Notes: generated by a model not told the origin, from the letters alone. A DNA stretch of 64,000 bases from Pinus tabuliformis (GCA_031772625.1 CM062811.1:647664606-647728605); one strand, 5' to 3'. Shown: positions 1-11,285, numbered from the stretch's first letter. Numbers and translations: made by a program.

Positions 1-394
1 AGGAAAACTTCTAAGAAAGATCAACTTAAAATAAATTGAATGAGTCTAACAACGCTTTGGAACTTAACGCACAACATTTAGAGGTCTAGGCTAGAGACGT
101 ATTCCGGCATCGTAAAGCTTGGTAACTGTTGTCCTCACTGATGGTTGGGTGATTCCTCCACTTTGATACGATAAGTGCCAGTACGGACTTGTGCTCCCAC
201 GTACCGTCGAGTATATATTGGGAGACCCCTATAGGCTTAAAACCTTTTATCCATAGGAAGCCGTGTTAGCCGCCCTACTGATCGCAATGCACCGAACACA
301 TCATTCGGGAAGATTTACTGCCGTACCGTAAGAAGTATTATGCATTTTTGCGATTGGTTTGGTACTCCCTCTACCTAGATCTCCAGAGCAGTCC

Positions 395-530
395 CTTTCG
401 TTCCTTTTCAGACTCCTTAACGGGAAAGGTCCATCTGAGCACTTATCACTTCAGGCTCATTAAAAATCGAAGGCGACTAGAGTCATCTTTTGTTTTTTTC
501 TCGACTCTTAAAAACTGAAAAAACAAGTTG
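395..530 (+). repeat. Leader hairpin cluster of element A
   Basis: Three consecutive short stem-loops lie upstream of gag. Each loop carries a (G)RCTC-N-TTAA core. Unit 1 (403-428) has arms CCTTTTC and GAAAGG. Unit 2 (449-472) has arms CTTC and GAAG around AGGCTCATTAAAAATC. Unit 3 (about 490-526) has arms TTGTTTTTTTC and GAAAAAACAA around a loop containing GACTCTTAAAA. The same three units occur in the leader of B at 34,811-34,940 with cleaner pairing. The loop core also recurs in the 3' region array. Confidence 0.7.
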
Positions 531-658
531 TGTCAAAGCGTCTAAAATTTATTTTAAACGGAATAATCATCACCTTTCCCTCGTTGGTCTTCAAATTTAG
601 TCTCCCTTCATCGCAAGTTCTTGTAGAATCACTAGAAAATCTTTTGGATAGACTAGAT

Positions 659-2620
659 ATGTCTGAACAACCGTCGACATCTAGGACTGTGTAATCCGAC
701 ACAGGAGTGGAAGAACCTCCTGCTGCTACTCCAACGATGTTCGATGGTATACCATCCGTCCCGGCAAGTTATCAAAAACAAGTCGGAGTCCAATCAGGGA
801 CTATTTCGACGACATGGTTAGTTCCTATTTCTTCATCCGGATTATCATCTGGTATTTCTTATGTTGAAACTCAACAAATTGATCCAATGTGTCTTCAAAG
901 GCCAATTTACCCTTTAAGTACTAGATTTCCGCCATATGGAGGGCAGTATGCCTTTTCATTGTTCCCTCCCGGAGAACAACCATATGGGAGTTTACAACAA
1001 AGTTCAGGTCAAACTGGAATTACATCCAGCGGTTGGGTACCAATACTGCCTCAGCAACCAAGGGTTGTATATTCAATGCAACCAGTCCACCCTGTGTCGA
1101 ATATTCCCACTATACCTGCTATGGTGACTGCGTCGCAAGTACAAGCGCTACCTGTTGTATGTCAACCCCAACAGCCTCAGGTTGTAATACAACAGCCTCT
1201 TGTCTCAACGACTCAATCACAACCTCAGGTTAGTGCCTCCTTATCTGGAGCGACTCAGGATCAAACAAGTACTGTGACTCCTCATCTTGGTCAATCATCC
1301 AGTATTGGTCAACAGCAAATGGTCCAACAACCAGAGCTGGTTAAAACTCAACAACCCCCATTCCAGCAATCATATCAAGGACCTGAGCAACAAGTATTTG
1401 TAAGTAATGGGCAATCGCATTTCCAAAGCAGTTATCAACAACCATATTATAATGGTTATGCCCATCAACCTTGTCAAAGTTGCCAGCATCAAATACATTA
1501 TGCTGGTATGCAAAGACCCACTGCTCAGGTGATTCCATCTTATCCTGGGTATGCTTCGCCTAACCTGAATCAACAGTTGCCCTTTGTAGCAACTCTAGAA
1601 TTACCAGATCTAAACCGGCTGACGAATGATCCAATTGCTTACGCCCCTTGGTGGCTAGCGATTCTGCATAAACTTCCGTCAGATATTCCTAAATTTAATG
1701 GAAATCCGGGTGAAGACCCGTCGAATCATGTGATGACATTTCATCTGTGGTGTTCATCAAACACCCTAAACGATGATTCGATCAGGCTTCACCTTTTCCA
1801 GAGGATGTTAACTGGTCCGGCAGAAAAATGGTATATTGAATTACCTAGAGCTTTGTTTGACAACTTCAGTACCCTAAGAAGGTACGAAACGGGAACGGAA
1901 CTTCTTACCAATTTCAAACAAACAACGGACACTCACATATCTGATCATATACATGAGTGGCGACGTCGTCGTAGAATGGTGAAAACGTATGTTCCCGATC
2001 AGCTTTTAGCTGAATGGTTTATTAAGTCATTATTGCCTTCCATCACGGAAGATGTGGCAAAGGGGGGGTGGGGGGGGGGTCGTAACAAAAGAGCAAGTTA
2101 TCGCTCGTGCGCAATATTTGGACTTGATTTACACTCAGTCCGGCACGCTCTACGATAAAATACCTGACGCCCCTAGACCAGAATTCTCAGTTCCTCCTCC
2201 TCCTAAATCAAACAATGACTCTCATGCCGGCAATGGCGTGATTGGCGCAACAGACACGAAATCGACAAAGGCTACATCTAAAAAGGCCCGTAAGATTTCT
2301 AGTCAAAATGCAAATGAGGAACTTCTTACCTTGGAAGTAAATGCTATGTCGATCGACAAGGGCAAACAACTGAAGCAACCAGGGGGCAAGAAGAAAAAGA
2401 AAGGGAGAAAAAAGAAGCATGATAAAGCTTCTGCAAACCCTTCTGGGCAAAGGAAACCCCCTGCGGGGTGTCATATATGCGATGAGGATCATCGGACGAG
2501 AGATTGTCCACATAAAGCTGAAGTTAAAGAACTCTTTAAGAGTTCAAAAACCTCAGCAATATTGACTGATCCGTTTCCAAACCCAGGAACCAAACTGGTT
2601 GCTAATCAAAATGCTTCCTG
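659..2620 (+). pseudogene. gag: Gag polyprotein of element A (broken)
   Basis: This is the structural polyprotein of a Tat-like Ty3/gypsy element. A Gln/Pro-rich N-terminal half (about 700-1,600) is followed by a retrotransposon-gag core with the motif WYIELPRA near 1,835, and a Lys-rich stretch leading to a zinc knuckle at 2,469-2,507 spaced CX2CX3HX4C, one residue shorter than usual and identical in B. The start ATG at 659 matches the MSEQPS start context in B. Breaks relative to B are a TAA stop at 692-694 where B has TCA, a 33-bp in-frame deletion near 1,878, and a G-run at about 2,061-2,079 that shifts the frame, so the zinc-knuckle part reads on from 2,052. The frame closes with TGA at about 2,619, where B has a proline codon. 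Confidence 0.85.
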
Positions 2621-2627
2621 ATCCCAA

Positions 2628-3587
2628 GTGCTTATGTTGTCTATCTCAAAGCAGCAAAACGATGCTTTGACAAGGAATAAAGATTACGGGAATCCACATC
2701 TGTCGAATAACAAGGCTAATGAACAACCTAGTAGTTCGACAACAACTTTGACCGAAGTTGTGCCACCCATCATTCCTGAACAAATGATAAAGTTGCCAAA
2801 GGGAGTAGTACACAAATCGACATTTAATCCTCATGCAAAAATAGCACAGAATTATAATATAATAGAGGACCTGGCCCAATCACCGTCCACTATGTCGACA
2901 CTTGAGGTACCGCAAAATTGCCTCTCCCAAGAGCAAGCTTTATTATCAGCAATAGGTGGGATTGACCCAATGGATTCCAATCTTGTGGCCTTTGATCATA
3001 AAGGATATGACCCTCAGTTACCAGCTCAACTAGCTTTCCTTATTCAAGTGAAAGCCCTCAACAAAACTGTTGATCGAACAATTATTGATGAGGGGGCATC
3101 CACATGTATTATGTCGATGAGTTGCTGGAAAAATTTAGGGTCACCACCCTTGTCGCGATCATCAACAATGTTAAAATCATTTGATGGACGATCATACACT
3201 CCATACGGAATTTTAAGAAACTTGCAGGTTGAACTGGGGGGCAAAACAGTAGAAATTGATGTTGAAGTAATCGACGGAAACCTTGATTACAACATCCTAC
3301 TGGGTAGGCCCTGGATATATGCCATGGCTGCAGCTTTGTCGACCTACTTCAGGAAGATTGCATTTCCCTTCCAAGGGGGAATTACAATCGTTGACCAACA
3401 AACATTTCTCCCCAACAATTCACAAGTTACGGGAAGCATTCCAATGATCCATGGAAGCAATCATTCGCTCCAAAATATCGGAGTAGGTCTCCTAAAAGAC
3501 CCTTCCTTAATGGGTACTTTTGCCCTACCGCCTCTGAGTAATCTGGCAGAAATGGCCACAGTGGAATATGAAATCTTCTATATCTAA
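2628..3587 (+). pseudogene. pro: Retropepsin-like protease region of element A, truncated at the deletion junction
   Basis: This is the aspartic protease portion of the gag-pol polyprotein that would process it in the virus-like particle. The active-site motif IIDEGAST is at about 3,081-3,104; an Asp-Glu-Gly-Ala-Ser form is common in plant Ty3/gypsy proteases. The C-terminal ILLGRPW motif is near 3,293-3,313. The frame follows gag directly after a single stop codon and is colinear with B until about 3,570. There it leaves B's sequence and stops at 3,587 with unrelated residues, so the linker to RT is lost. The start at 2,628 is only the first Met after the stop; the native protein was a gag-pro fusion. 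Confidence 0.85.
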
Positions 3588-3816
3588 TGGATTTGGATTC
3601 CGAGGACGGTTCTTATCTCGTGTCGACCTCGTTAAAAAATGAAACAAGGAGTCTTGAGGATGGTTCTTTTACTGTATCAACCTCATTAAAAAATGAAACA
3701 AATCCCCTTTCTCAAAGGTAAACCTTCATTCCAACCACCAAGTTGAATGCAATGAAGCTTGGGGGGCATGCAACCTCGATTTGCGTTATTATGCTGGGGG
3801 CATGCAAACTTATCAC
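3588..3816. other. Deletion junction and start of 3' untranslated region of element A
   Basis: No coding capacity is visible. Two imperfect copies of a segment with GACCTCGTTAAAAAATGAAAC or its CCTCATT variant occur at about 3,610-3,705, and two copies of a GGGGGCATGCAA-type motif near 3,760-3,806. These look like decayed members of the hairpin family that follows. Confidence 0.5.
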
Positions 3817-4013
3817 GAGCAGTGTTACTGCAGGGTTCAAGCTCGTTAGAAAATAAACCCGCCATGAGCAGTGTTACCGCAGGGTTCAAGCTCGTTAAAA
3901 AATAAACCCGCCTCGAGCAGTGTCTACCGCGAGGTTCAAGCTCGTTAAAAAATAAACCCGGACTGAGCAAATGTTTCCACCCGCATTTAAGCTCGAACTA
4001 TTCCCCAGTAAAT
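3817..4013 (+). repeat. Four tandem 49-50 bp repeats, each with a GGGTT/AACCC stem
   Basis: Units begin with GAGCA at 3,817, 3,866, 3,915 and 3,965, giving periods of 49, 49 and 50 bp. In units 1-3 the arms GGGTT (or GAGGTT) and AACCC bracket a loop containing CAAGCTCGTTAAAAAAT or a one-base variant. The fourth unit is decayed. Element B has only two diverged units at the matching place (about 21,240-21,345), so copy number varies within the family. Variable tandem repeats between pol and the 3' LTR are known for Tat-lineage elements. Confidence 0.85.
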
Positions 4014-4261
4014 AACCACCGTGAATGTAGCATTTCAGCCATTAAAGCCTTGGTCGTGTTTGCACCGTCACCTCCACTTTTCCATTGGCCGATCATTCAC
4101 CTCCATTTGATTGTTTACCCATTTTGAGGAACAGCTGCGAAGAGTGATTTCACTAGCCATCCTTGTGACACTGCCGTGATTGGAAAATTCCAACCCTTAC
4201 TTGGAATCAGCTGCTACCCATTTTATCACTCGTTCCTCAAAAGACGAGTCTTCTTTAAGCT

Positions 4262-4652
4262 CTTTTCAACTGACTTGTAAAATATGAAAAGATTGTCGAG
4301 TTTTGGCCTTCCAGCTCGTTAAAGCGACCGGAAGCGCTATCCCTCCTCTAGATTTTAATCTTTTTGGACCTGAGGGATTATTGCACAAAAAGATCGAGCG
4401 CTTGTTTTGTTCGGCTCGTTAAAACTATCGAAAATTCATCCCTTCTGTATTGTTTTATACTTTTTCGGACTTAAGGGATTAGATGACGAAAAAGGAATTT
4501 TGGAGTTACCTTTACGTACCTTTTCAGACTCTCTAAAAATGAAAAGGACCGAGTTATCTTTGTCGTTAAACTCGCTAAAAAGATTAATAGCGACAAACTT
4601 GTCTTTAGACGAGAACGAGTTTCACTATTGCCTGCTCGTTAAAACATAGCGA
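4262..4652 (+). repeat. 3' hairpin array of element A
   Basis: Successive stem-loops with different arms but related loops lie in the 3' untranslated region. They are CTTTTCA/TGAAAAG (4,262-4,291), CTTCC/GGAAG (4,308-4,334), ATCTTTTTG/CAAAAAGAT (4,358-4,394), TTCG/CGAA (about 4,410-4,432), CTTTTTCG/CGAAAAAG (4,460-4,494), CCTTTTCA/TGAAAAGG (4,519-4,547), TTTGTCG/CGACAAA (4,559-4,597) and CTATTGC/GCGATGG (about 4,624-4,653). Most loops carry CTCGTTAAA or a close variant. Two carry GGACYTRAGGGATTA instead. The array is present in B, inverted, at about 20,580-21,070. Confidence 0.75.
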
Positions 4653-4653
4653 T

Positions 4654-5798
4654 GGGTTTGCTCGAAGGGAAAATTATAGAACAAGCATATGTTATCCTCC
4701 TCAAGCTTGACAAAAATAAAGAGGTACTGGTTAGCAATGACTTGGGAAAAATTGGGAAGAAACTCAAAGAATCTTTATTGGTAGCAAGTCGCTCTTGAAC
4801 ATGACACTTCCACTCCGTGCCTGAGTCAGGTTGGGTTGTTTCATTCACCGGTCACATCACCATGGTCATGCCATACCATCCACATTTGGGGTAAATGCTA
4901 CCAATCCATCACATAAGTGTCGCCGACATGTTCAAGAGAAGTCATCCAGAGAAGTCACCCGTGTCCCATCCACTACCATACATTATGCTTCATACGTTCA
5001 TGACCGCCATCCTGAACCATATATCATCAGATCGTTTTCACCTCCATCAAAATCATTTGCTCCGTTCCATGTCATTGATGTTGGATTCATTAAGGCCCTC
5101 CTTTGACAGATCGCTTCTTGTCGACACCAGCTCATTATCCAAGAAGTTGATCCAGGAACACCCCATTCAGTACTTTGAAGCTTGCATGCCTCAATGGCAA
5201 GTTTCTCACTTCCGGTGACAGGTATACATCAATGACCTTCGACCGAAATATTTTGCGTGGTGTTCGACGCCAAGTCCTTTATTCACACCACGTGAATTGT
5301 ACTGCAGTACCTTGAGGGTCATCATCATTATCGGTGATTCCTCTCGCGCTTGTTAACAGTTTACATCATTGACTGGTAATCAAGCGATGTCTTTCCATGT
5401 TCGACTTCAAAACATTTCTCACATGGATCAACTTGTACTTCGAGTGAAGATCAAACGAGATTGAAGACCTTGAATCTAGTTTCATCCATCCGGGCTGCGA
5501 TATATATTCAGGAAAATAAATACATTGAAATGTACAACATTGCAGCACAGATAATCATCCTACCAAAAGGATGATGGCTCTATCAGAAGCATCAGTCTAC
5601 CATCAGACGGTTGTCTGTCCTATGTACATGAAAATGAATTTATAAAGTTGAGCATGGGAATGCCCGCCTCAGCTAGATCATGAAAACAGTATGAAGATAA
5701 TGTATTGTATTGTATCTTATTACAGGTCTCCTCCCAGCATTGAAAGAACTTCGGATCCTCCTAATAAAGCATTTCACCCGATAAACGGCCTCATACTT
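4654..5798. other. 3' untranslated region of element A without a gene
   Basis: This 1.1-kb stretch is colinear with B 19,431-20,580 (inverted). I see no ORF conserved between the two copies. The small ORFs here differ between copies and are taken as chance. Confidence 0.7.
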
Positions 5799-5809
5799 TA
5801 GGGGGAAAC
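5799..5809 (+). promoter_or_regulatory. Polypurine tract of element A
   Basis: An AGGGGGAAAC tract abuts the TG of the 3' LTR at 5,810. The same position in B reads AGGGGGCAAC and in element C CAGGGGGCAAC. A polypurine tract primes plus-strand DNA synthesis. Confidence 0.8.
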
Positions 5810-6858
5810 TGTTATAGACATTTTTGTGCCTTACAGCTCTAAGCATGAAATGTCCATAAACCAAGGGCTCCTAAGTCCCTAAAAGTGTTGTTCTAACTCC
5901 TAAAGGAACAAGGTCAACAAATTACAGCTTCTCCCAGAAGTTCTCCACCAGAAACTACTCAAAATTGGTCAAAACTGAATCAGCGCACTTGCTCCATGGC
6001 CAGGGTGCTATGCAGCACACCTTGTACACATGGGAAGTGTGTTTCAGTGCACCTAAATACACTGTGAGGGTGCGATGGACGGGAAAAGACAAGTGGCGGA
6101 GACAGTTTGCGAGGTGGATGATCATGGAATCTTCCAGAAACTTCTCATGGGACACTTGCCTCTCAAAATCGCCCAAGGATGAGTAAGAGATCAATGAGAT
6201 CTCCAAGTGGCATCAAGAACTATCAGAGAGAAGACACTAATCAAAAACCCAGAGCTGACTCACACCTCTGCAAATATCTATATATAGATCTCTCATCCTA
6301 GGGATCCAGAGGTTAGAGGCTGGAATTTTGTACATTGCAGAGAATTGCTGTTGGTTTTGAGATAGAGATCAGAGTATTAGGTGATTTATACTTTTTTGGA
6401 GGTGAAGAGGGGATTCCTTTGCTGGGGGGTTGATGCTGGATCAGGAATCATTGTTTGTAACTCCTCCTGGACCTTCTTGTTATATCAATAAAACTACTTG
6501 AGTTTCTCCTACATGCTTGTGTATCAATGATGTTTTGTTATATTTGCATGTTTAGCTTAAATCTGATCCTAAGCTATTTATGAATATAAATCCATGTCTT
6601 TGTGTAGTTTTCCTCTTCTGTGATCTTGCAAGAACTTGGTGAAGCTGGGCAAGTAAGGGAGCAGGTAGCTGGAAGCTGTCAAAGAGGAGAGAGATTGGAT
6701 CAAAGGACTAGCGCAAGACACAGGTTGGTTCATCCTATTCCTCTTCGTTTATAGTTCATAAAGAAGAATATGAAAGTAGTTTTCTCTGTTTGTTTCTAAG
6801 GTACTGTCACACCTTAGTGGGATAGGGGCGTTCTGAGTAGACACTTTTCCTGTTAACA
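5810..6858 (+). repeat. 3' LTR of element A (1,049 bp)
   Basis: It begins TGTTATAG and ends TGTTAACA, giving terminal inverted ends of the TG...CA type. A TATA-like box, TCTATATATAG, lies at about 6,278-6,288 and an AATAAA signal at 6,487-6,492, which fits U3-R-U5 order. It aligns along its length with the two LTRs of B but is clearly more diverged. The 5 bp after it are CTAGC; the matching duplication would be left of the window. Confidence 0.85.
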
Positions 6859-6863
6859 CTAGC

Positions 6864-7636
6864 CCATGGACATGGCCCAAGTAGAACTGTTGGAGAGGGG
6901 GCCAGCTCGAGGTCATATGACCTCCCATGTACCCACAAGCACTGAGAACTAGTGGGGGCCAGCCCCTAGGGGGGTCATCCCATGATCATATGTGGGACCA
7001 TAGAACTAGGAGTGCACATCCAGATGGGTGCTACACAAAAGCCCCAGAATCTTTGGCCCCCCTATGTAGTCTTATGGCCACCATGTGACCAAAAATATCG
7101 GGATTGAGGGCTTAATGGTGGATTTAATTGTCCTAAAATTTTTCCCTCCGAGAGGGAATGTAGGCCATGTTTGCATGTTGTTTCTGTGTTTGAGGTGCTC
7201 AAGCCAGGTTTAGGCCAAATTGGAAGATGGTTAGCTGTAGATTTTGGGAGAAACTTGAAACAATTATATTTTAATCATTTTTGGCCAACTGAGGTACAAA
7301 AAGAACCAAAATGGGGGTTTCTTACATTATTGGATCAATTAGAGACATCAATTCTTCTTTTTGAGTTTTTTAAAGAATGTATACAAACTTTTGAGCATTT
7401 TTTAAATGAAAGAGGCCCTACATTGGAAGTTGGACCATGAAATGTAGCCCAGGAGAGGGGTGAACTCCTTTATCATGCTTATGTTATGTGTTTCAGGTAT
7501 GCTTATTTTGTCTTTGTCTGGTTGTAAATTGTGGATAAAATTTACTTGTTTATATGTTTAGTAAACTGATCCTCTACCCCAAACACATAGAAATTTAACT
7601 TGCAAATTGTTAAAAATCTTCAAGTTTACACATACA
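6864..7636 (+). repeat. 5' LTR remnant of element D
   Basis: It matches 12,940-13,726 in direct orientation, including GGAGAGGGGGC..AGC, TATGTGGGACCATAGAACTA and the shared end TTTACACA(T/A)ACA. It starts inside the LTR because element A is inserted at its left edge. Confidence 0.8.
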
Positions 7637-7644
7637 GATCATTT

Positions 7645-7656
7645 TGGTATCAAAGC
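7645..7656 (+). promoter_or_regulatory. Primer-binding site of element D (initiator-Met tRNA type)
   Basis: TGGTATCAAAGC lies 9 nt after the LTR end at 7,636. It differs by one base from TGGTATCAGAGC, the usual complement of plant initiator-Met tRNA in LTR elements. Confidence 0.8.
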
Positions 7657-7731
7657 AATATGTTCTTGTGAATATTTCATTTGTTTGCAAGTTTTTTTTT
7701 ATGCTTACAAGGTTGAAGCTCAAAAGAGGAG

Positions 7732-8806
7732 AAGGAGAACTTGTGGAGCCAAGATCTCAAATTGTTTCAAGGAGAACAAACGCACCTCAAGCTTGAATAT
7801 GCATGGCTCATGAAGAAGGTCATGAAGGGATGTCTAAAGATGAGAAAACATTTAGAAAAAACATTATTTGAGATGTCTAAGATGGTTAAGGTTCCATATG
7901 AGGAGACAAATTACATACTATATGGAGAGAGCTCAAAGCCTCCAAAAGGAGTTGGAGGAAAATGAGACAAGCCTCCAAAAGGGAATCGAGAGAATTGTGA
8001 CAAATCACCACCTTCACCTCCATCATCATCCTCATCCTTGTCGTCATCCTGATCTTCCACTTCTTCTACCCTTTCATAAAAACATTGAAATTCCCCAAGG
8101 GTTAATGGTAAAACTCCTTTTCTTAAGATTGATATTAAGTTTTAATTGCCTATGTACAATGCATAGAGATTAAATAACTGGATTCATTAGATTGAAGTGT
8201 ATTGCAGGATACAAAGAATCAAAGATGATGAAACCAATATTTAGTTTGCTTCTCTTAGATTGGAAGGTGCGACACTAATTTGGTGGGAAGAAAAAACTCA
8301 AGAGGACATGAAGAAACACGGAAATGTTTTATCCTCTTGGAATGATTTTGTTGTTACAATAAGAAGGAAATTTTATCCATTAACATACATGCAAAAAGAT
8401 ATATGGATTGGCAAAGCTTTAGGCAAGCTAAAGGGGAAAATGTGCAATCTTATACTCAAGAATTTAGAAAAAGAGCTTTGATTTTGGGTATAGATTTTTC
8501 CTCACAAAATACTTTGCTCAAATAAATTGGAGGATTGCATAGTTACTTGAGACACACAATTCTCATGTTTCACCCTACAAAACTAGATGAAATGTGTGTT
8601 CAGGAAACTCATCTAGAGGCAAGAGGGAAAAGTGTTTTTGAAGAAACTAGTGAGAGTTCCTTTGAGTCTGGAGAAAAAGAAAAGGGTAAGTTTAAAGAAA
8701 AAGGAAAGAAGAATGCTATCATCAATATGGAGAAAGAAAAAATTGCATGTAAACATTGTTCCAAAGAGGGCTATGATGAAGATCATTGTTGGAAATTCCA
8801 TCCATA
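7732..8806 (+). pseudogene. gag: Gag of element D (broken)
   Basis: This is the capsid-like protein of a Ty3/gypsy element. A short N-terminal region is followed by a retrotransposon-gag core: EGATLIWWEEK at about 8,263-8,295, then RKFYPLTYMQKD at 8,369-8,404, then a region that in another frame reads like SYTQEFRKRALILGI. After a stop the frame continues with GLHSYLRHTILMFHP and an acidic/Lys-rich stretch. It ends in a zinc-knuckle-like motif CKHCSKEGYDEDHC (about 8,750-8,791), in which the histidine of CX2CX4HX4C is replaced by tyrosine. Several frameshifts and stops break the gene. The order gag then protease fits the family. Confidence 0.75.
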
Positions 8807-8979
8807 ATTGATACCCAAAAAGTTTAAAAACAAAGAGAAATAGAAGACAATTGCAACTACACAACAAGATTTAGGTTTTGATTCTGGAGATGAAACAAAA
8901 ATCACCGCCATGGGTTTGGAAGGTAAGAACATTGCAAGTACTAGTTCTTCAAATTGTCTCGATGAAACTTAAGATGAGA

Positions 8980-9600
8980 AAACAAGAATAGACTTTTTCC
9001 ATATTAGAGTTATTTCAAAGCATACCAAGATAGATACACTATTTGATAGTGGTTCACAAGAAAATCTTATCTTAGAAGACATTGTCAAGAAGTTGAATTT
9101 AGAAACCATTCCTCATCCTAAACCTTATCCTCTAGGTTGGATATGTGACAATGCAAAATTTCATGTGACAAAAAGATGTAAATTGAAATTTGCAATCACT
9201 GCAAACTTTTTAGATGAGGTAGAGCTTGATGTAATTCCAATTGATATATGTGATATTGTTTTGGGAAGCCCATATCTATATGATAAGATATTTGTTTTCA
9301 TGACCATGAGAACAAATATCATTTGTTCAAGAATGGGATTGAGTACATTGTTAGAGCACACAACAAGAAGTTGAATGCATCTCTTGTAAATGCGAGACAA
9401 ATGAAGAGGATTGTTAATGCTAGTCAAAACTTTGCATTGTTAATGATCAAACATGAAGGTGTTGGGGAATCTAAAATCTTTCAAGGATTTGAATCAAGTT
9501 TGAAATCTGATTCCGTTGATGTTTCTAATTCATGTGATAAGATGTTTCAGGAGTTTAACATGTTTTCTCCTAAAATAGGTAAACAAAATGAAGTGAATTA
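8980..9600 (+). pseudogene. pro: Retropepsin-like protease of element D (broken)
   Basis: The active-site motif LFDSGSQENLI is at about 9,040-9,072, and the C-terminal DIVLGSPYLYD at about 9,250-9,282. The frame from 9,093 runs to 9,374. The following segment reads on in another frame from 9,323 (IEYIVRAHNKK) to 9,600, so one frameshift near 9,320 separates them. Upstream, a Ser/Thr-rich spacer with stops joins it to gag. It would have processed the gag-pol polyprotein. After 9,600 the polyprotein is lost with no RT. Confidence 0.75.
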
Positions 9601-11285
9601 ACAACAGGATGCATCATTGTTGAACATTGGTGTGAACGCGATGCTAGTGCTAAAGGTTGCAGAGGTTAGAAAGAAAATGCAAAGGATATTTAACAAAAAT
9701 GAAATTGGTCCTGTTGGTGGGCCAAAATTCTCCATTTTTACCCCCTTCCTATTACAAAACCACAATAATTGACCTCTGTTTGTCTACATAAACCTACTCA
9801 TTCCTACACTAGTCCAAGAATACTGTCTATTCCTACATAAACTTCATATTTCATGTTTAAGGTTTATTAGGTGCTATCTTGATCTAGTGCATGTAGATTC
9901 CTGCACCACCAGCAACTATCCGTTCCATGATCTTTGTAACAGTTTGTTCACTTCATGCGGGCATCTTGGTCCACGTCGTCCAGTTCAGTTGCAATCATCT
10001 GAAGTTGAATTCAAAGTGGAGTATAGTCAAGGATATGGTCAAGGATCAGGTCTATGGCTAACGAATAGTTCACACCTTATTATAGCCACTGGCTTAATTT
10101 TGTAATTTTGTTTTTTATTTCGTTTCAAATGAAAGGCTTGATTTGGAATGACTGTAATTTTTGGTTACAGCCACAGGCCAAAGGGTTGTATAAAATGTAG
10201 CTTTCAGATAGAACTAAGTTAGCAAGCAATAGTGATAACAGTATAGTTGTAATTTCTGGTTTATTTGTAATTTCATTGTTGCCCTTGTTTTGGGTTGGAC
10301 TTGAACTCAAATGTATATTTGTTGATCATAATTAATACGAGCTGCACCATGATTTTCTCATTCTGCATTATAATTCTTCATTGATGTGTTAGTAATGTGT
10401 TGAAGGTTTTCATTTCCTAAAACGGGAAATGAGCTGGTTGGCTAGGGCCCAGCCAACCCAGCTCATTTACCCTCTTGCTTTTGTTATCTTAAAGGTGTGT
10501 TAACTCTATTTATTTACATAAGCGTGGTTTGAATCTTAATTTCGTGCTTGCTTATGAATTCTGATTTATTTCATTAAAATAGTCAAGTGTGAATAGATCT
10601 GTTGTGTGAAAGTCAAATTAAATTACTTTACTTCCTGTAATTTCTTTTCTGGTTTGCTTTCGCTTGGATCGTGTAGATAAGATCATTCCTACACCAGTGC
10701 ATGTAGGATCTTGCACTCTGGTTCGCTAGTTCATTTACAACAAGTGTTTCATTCTTTTCCTTTATATGATTTAATCTATTTTTGCAAAGCAAGTGTTTAT
10801 CATCCGAAGGAGGCATCTCTAATACTAAAAGTTAAATTCTTAAAGATTAAGAATAACTTCATGAAATAGAAAAGAAAAAGCAAGTGTTTATCATCCGAAG
10901 GAGGCATCTCTAATACTAAAAGTTAAATTCTTAAAGATTAAGAATAACTTCATGAAATAGAAAAGAATGTTGTTGCATATCTTAATTTGTATTTGCACTT
11001 CACGATTTAAGGAAAAGGATTAAAAGTAATCTGGAATATTATAGTGAACTGTTTCGAGTTAGATTTGATTGCATGCAAAACCCTTTGACTGAAGAAAGTT
11101 TTCTTTAACTTTTGAAGATTGTTTTTATCTTAAAATTTTATTTCTATTTGCGAGATTCAGTTGATTAAAGCATTCTTTTTCATGTGCAAGTTATTTCAGA
11201 TTCTGCTCGCATTTGCAATTATTTTTATAGTTAACATGCTCTTTTGTTTTTCCCAAAAGTAAATTGGAATACTTGGTGTAGGAAG
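9601..11285. other. Non-coding interior of element D, possibly a separate inserted element
   Basis: I see no protein homology here. The protease relic ends and AT-rich DNA begins near 9,730. Four copies of a motif close to CCTACACTAGTGCATGTAG occur near 9,803, 9,883, 10,690 and 11,408. The dispersed motif and a TATA-like GTATAAAATG at about 10,188 would suit an unrelated LTR or solo element, but I cannot find its ends. Confidence 0.35.
10787..10968. repeat. Perfect 91-bp tandem duplication
   Basis: Positions 10,787-10,877 and 10,878-10,968 read as identical by eye (both include TGTTTATCATCCGAAGGAGG). Perfect identity in an otherwise decayed region suggests a recent local duplication, or an assembly artefact. 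Confidence 0.9.

Larger units (their letters stand above)
1..6858 (+). mobile_element. Element A: Tat-like Ty3/gypsy LTR retrotransposon, internally deleted, 5' end off-window
   Basis: This is the leader, gag, protease, 3' untranslated region and 3' LTR of an LTR retrotransposon. It is colinear with the reverse complement of element B (18,385-37,514): positions 1-560 match the B leader, 659-3,570 match B gag-protease, and about 3,800-6,858 match B's 3' end. RT, RNase H, integrase, aRNH and the antisense gene of B are missing, replaced by a junction near 3,575. The 3' LTR ends in TGTTAACA at 6,858, where LTR sequence of element D resumes, so A was inserted into the 5' LTR of D. The 5' LTR lies left of the window. 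A cannot encode its own pol. Confidence 0.85.

Noticed and set aside
2061..2079. G-run as a programmed frameshift site in gag
   Set aside because: B has only GGGAGGAG at this place and no shift is needed; the run is a copy-specific insertion or sequencing error.
3686..3970. Minus-strand ORF with repeated NELEP-type peptides
   Set aside because: It arises from the 49-bp tandem hairpin repeats; no homologous frame exists in B.
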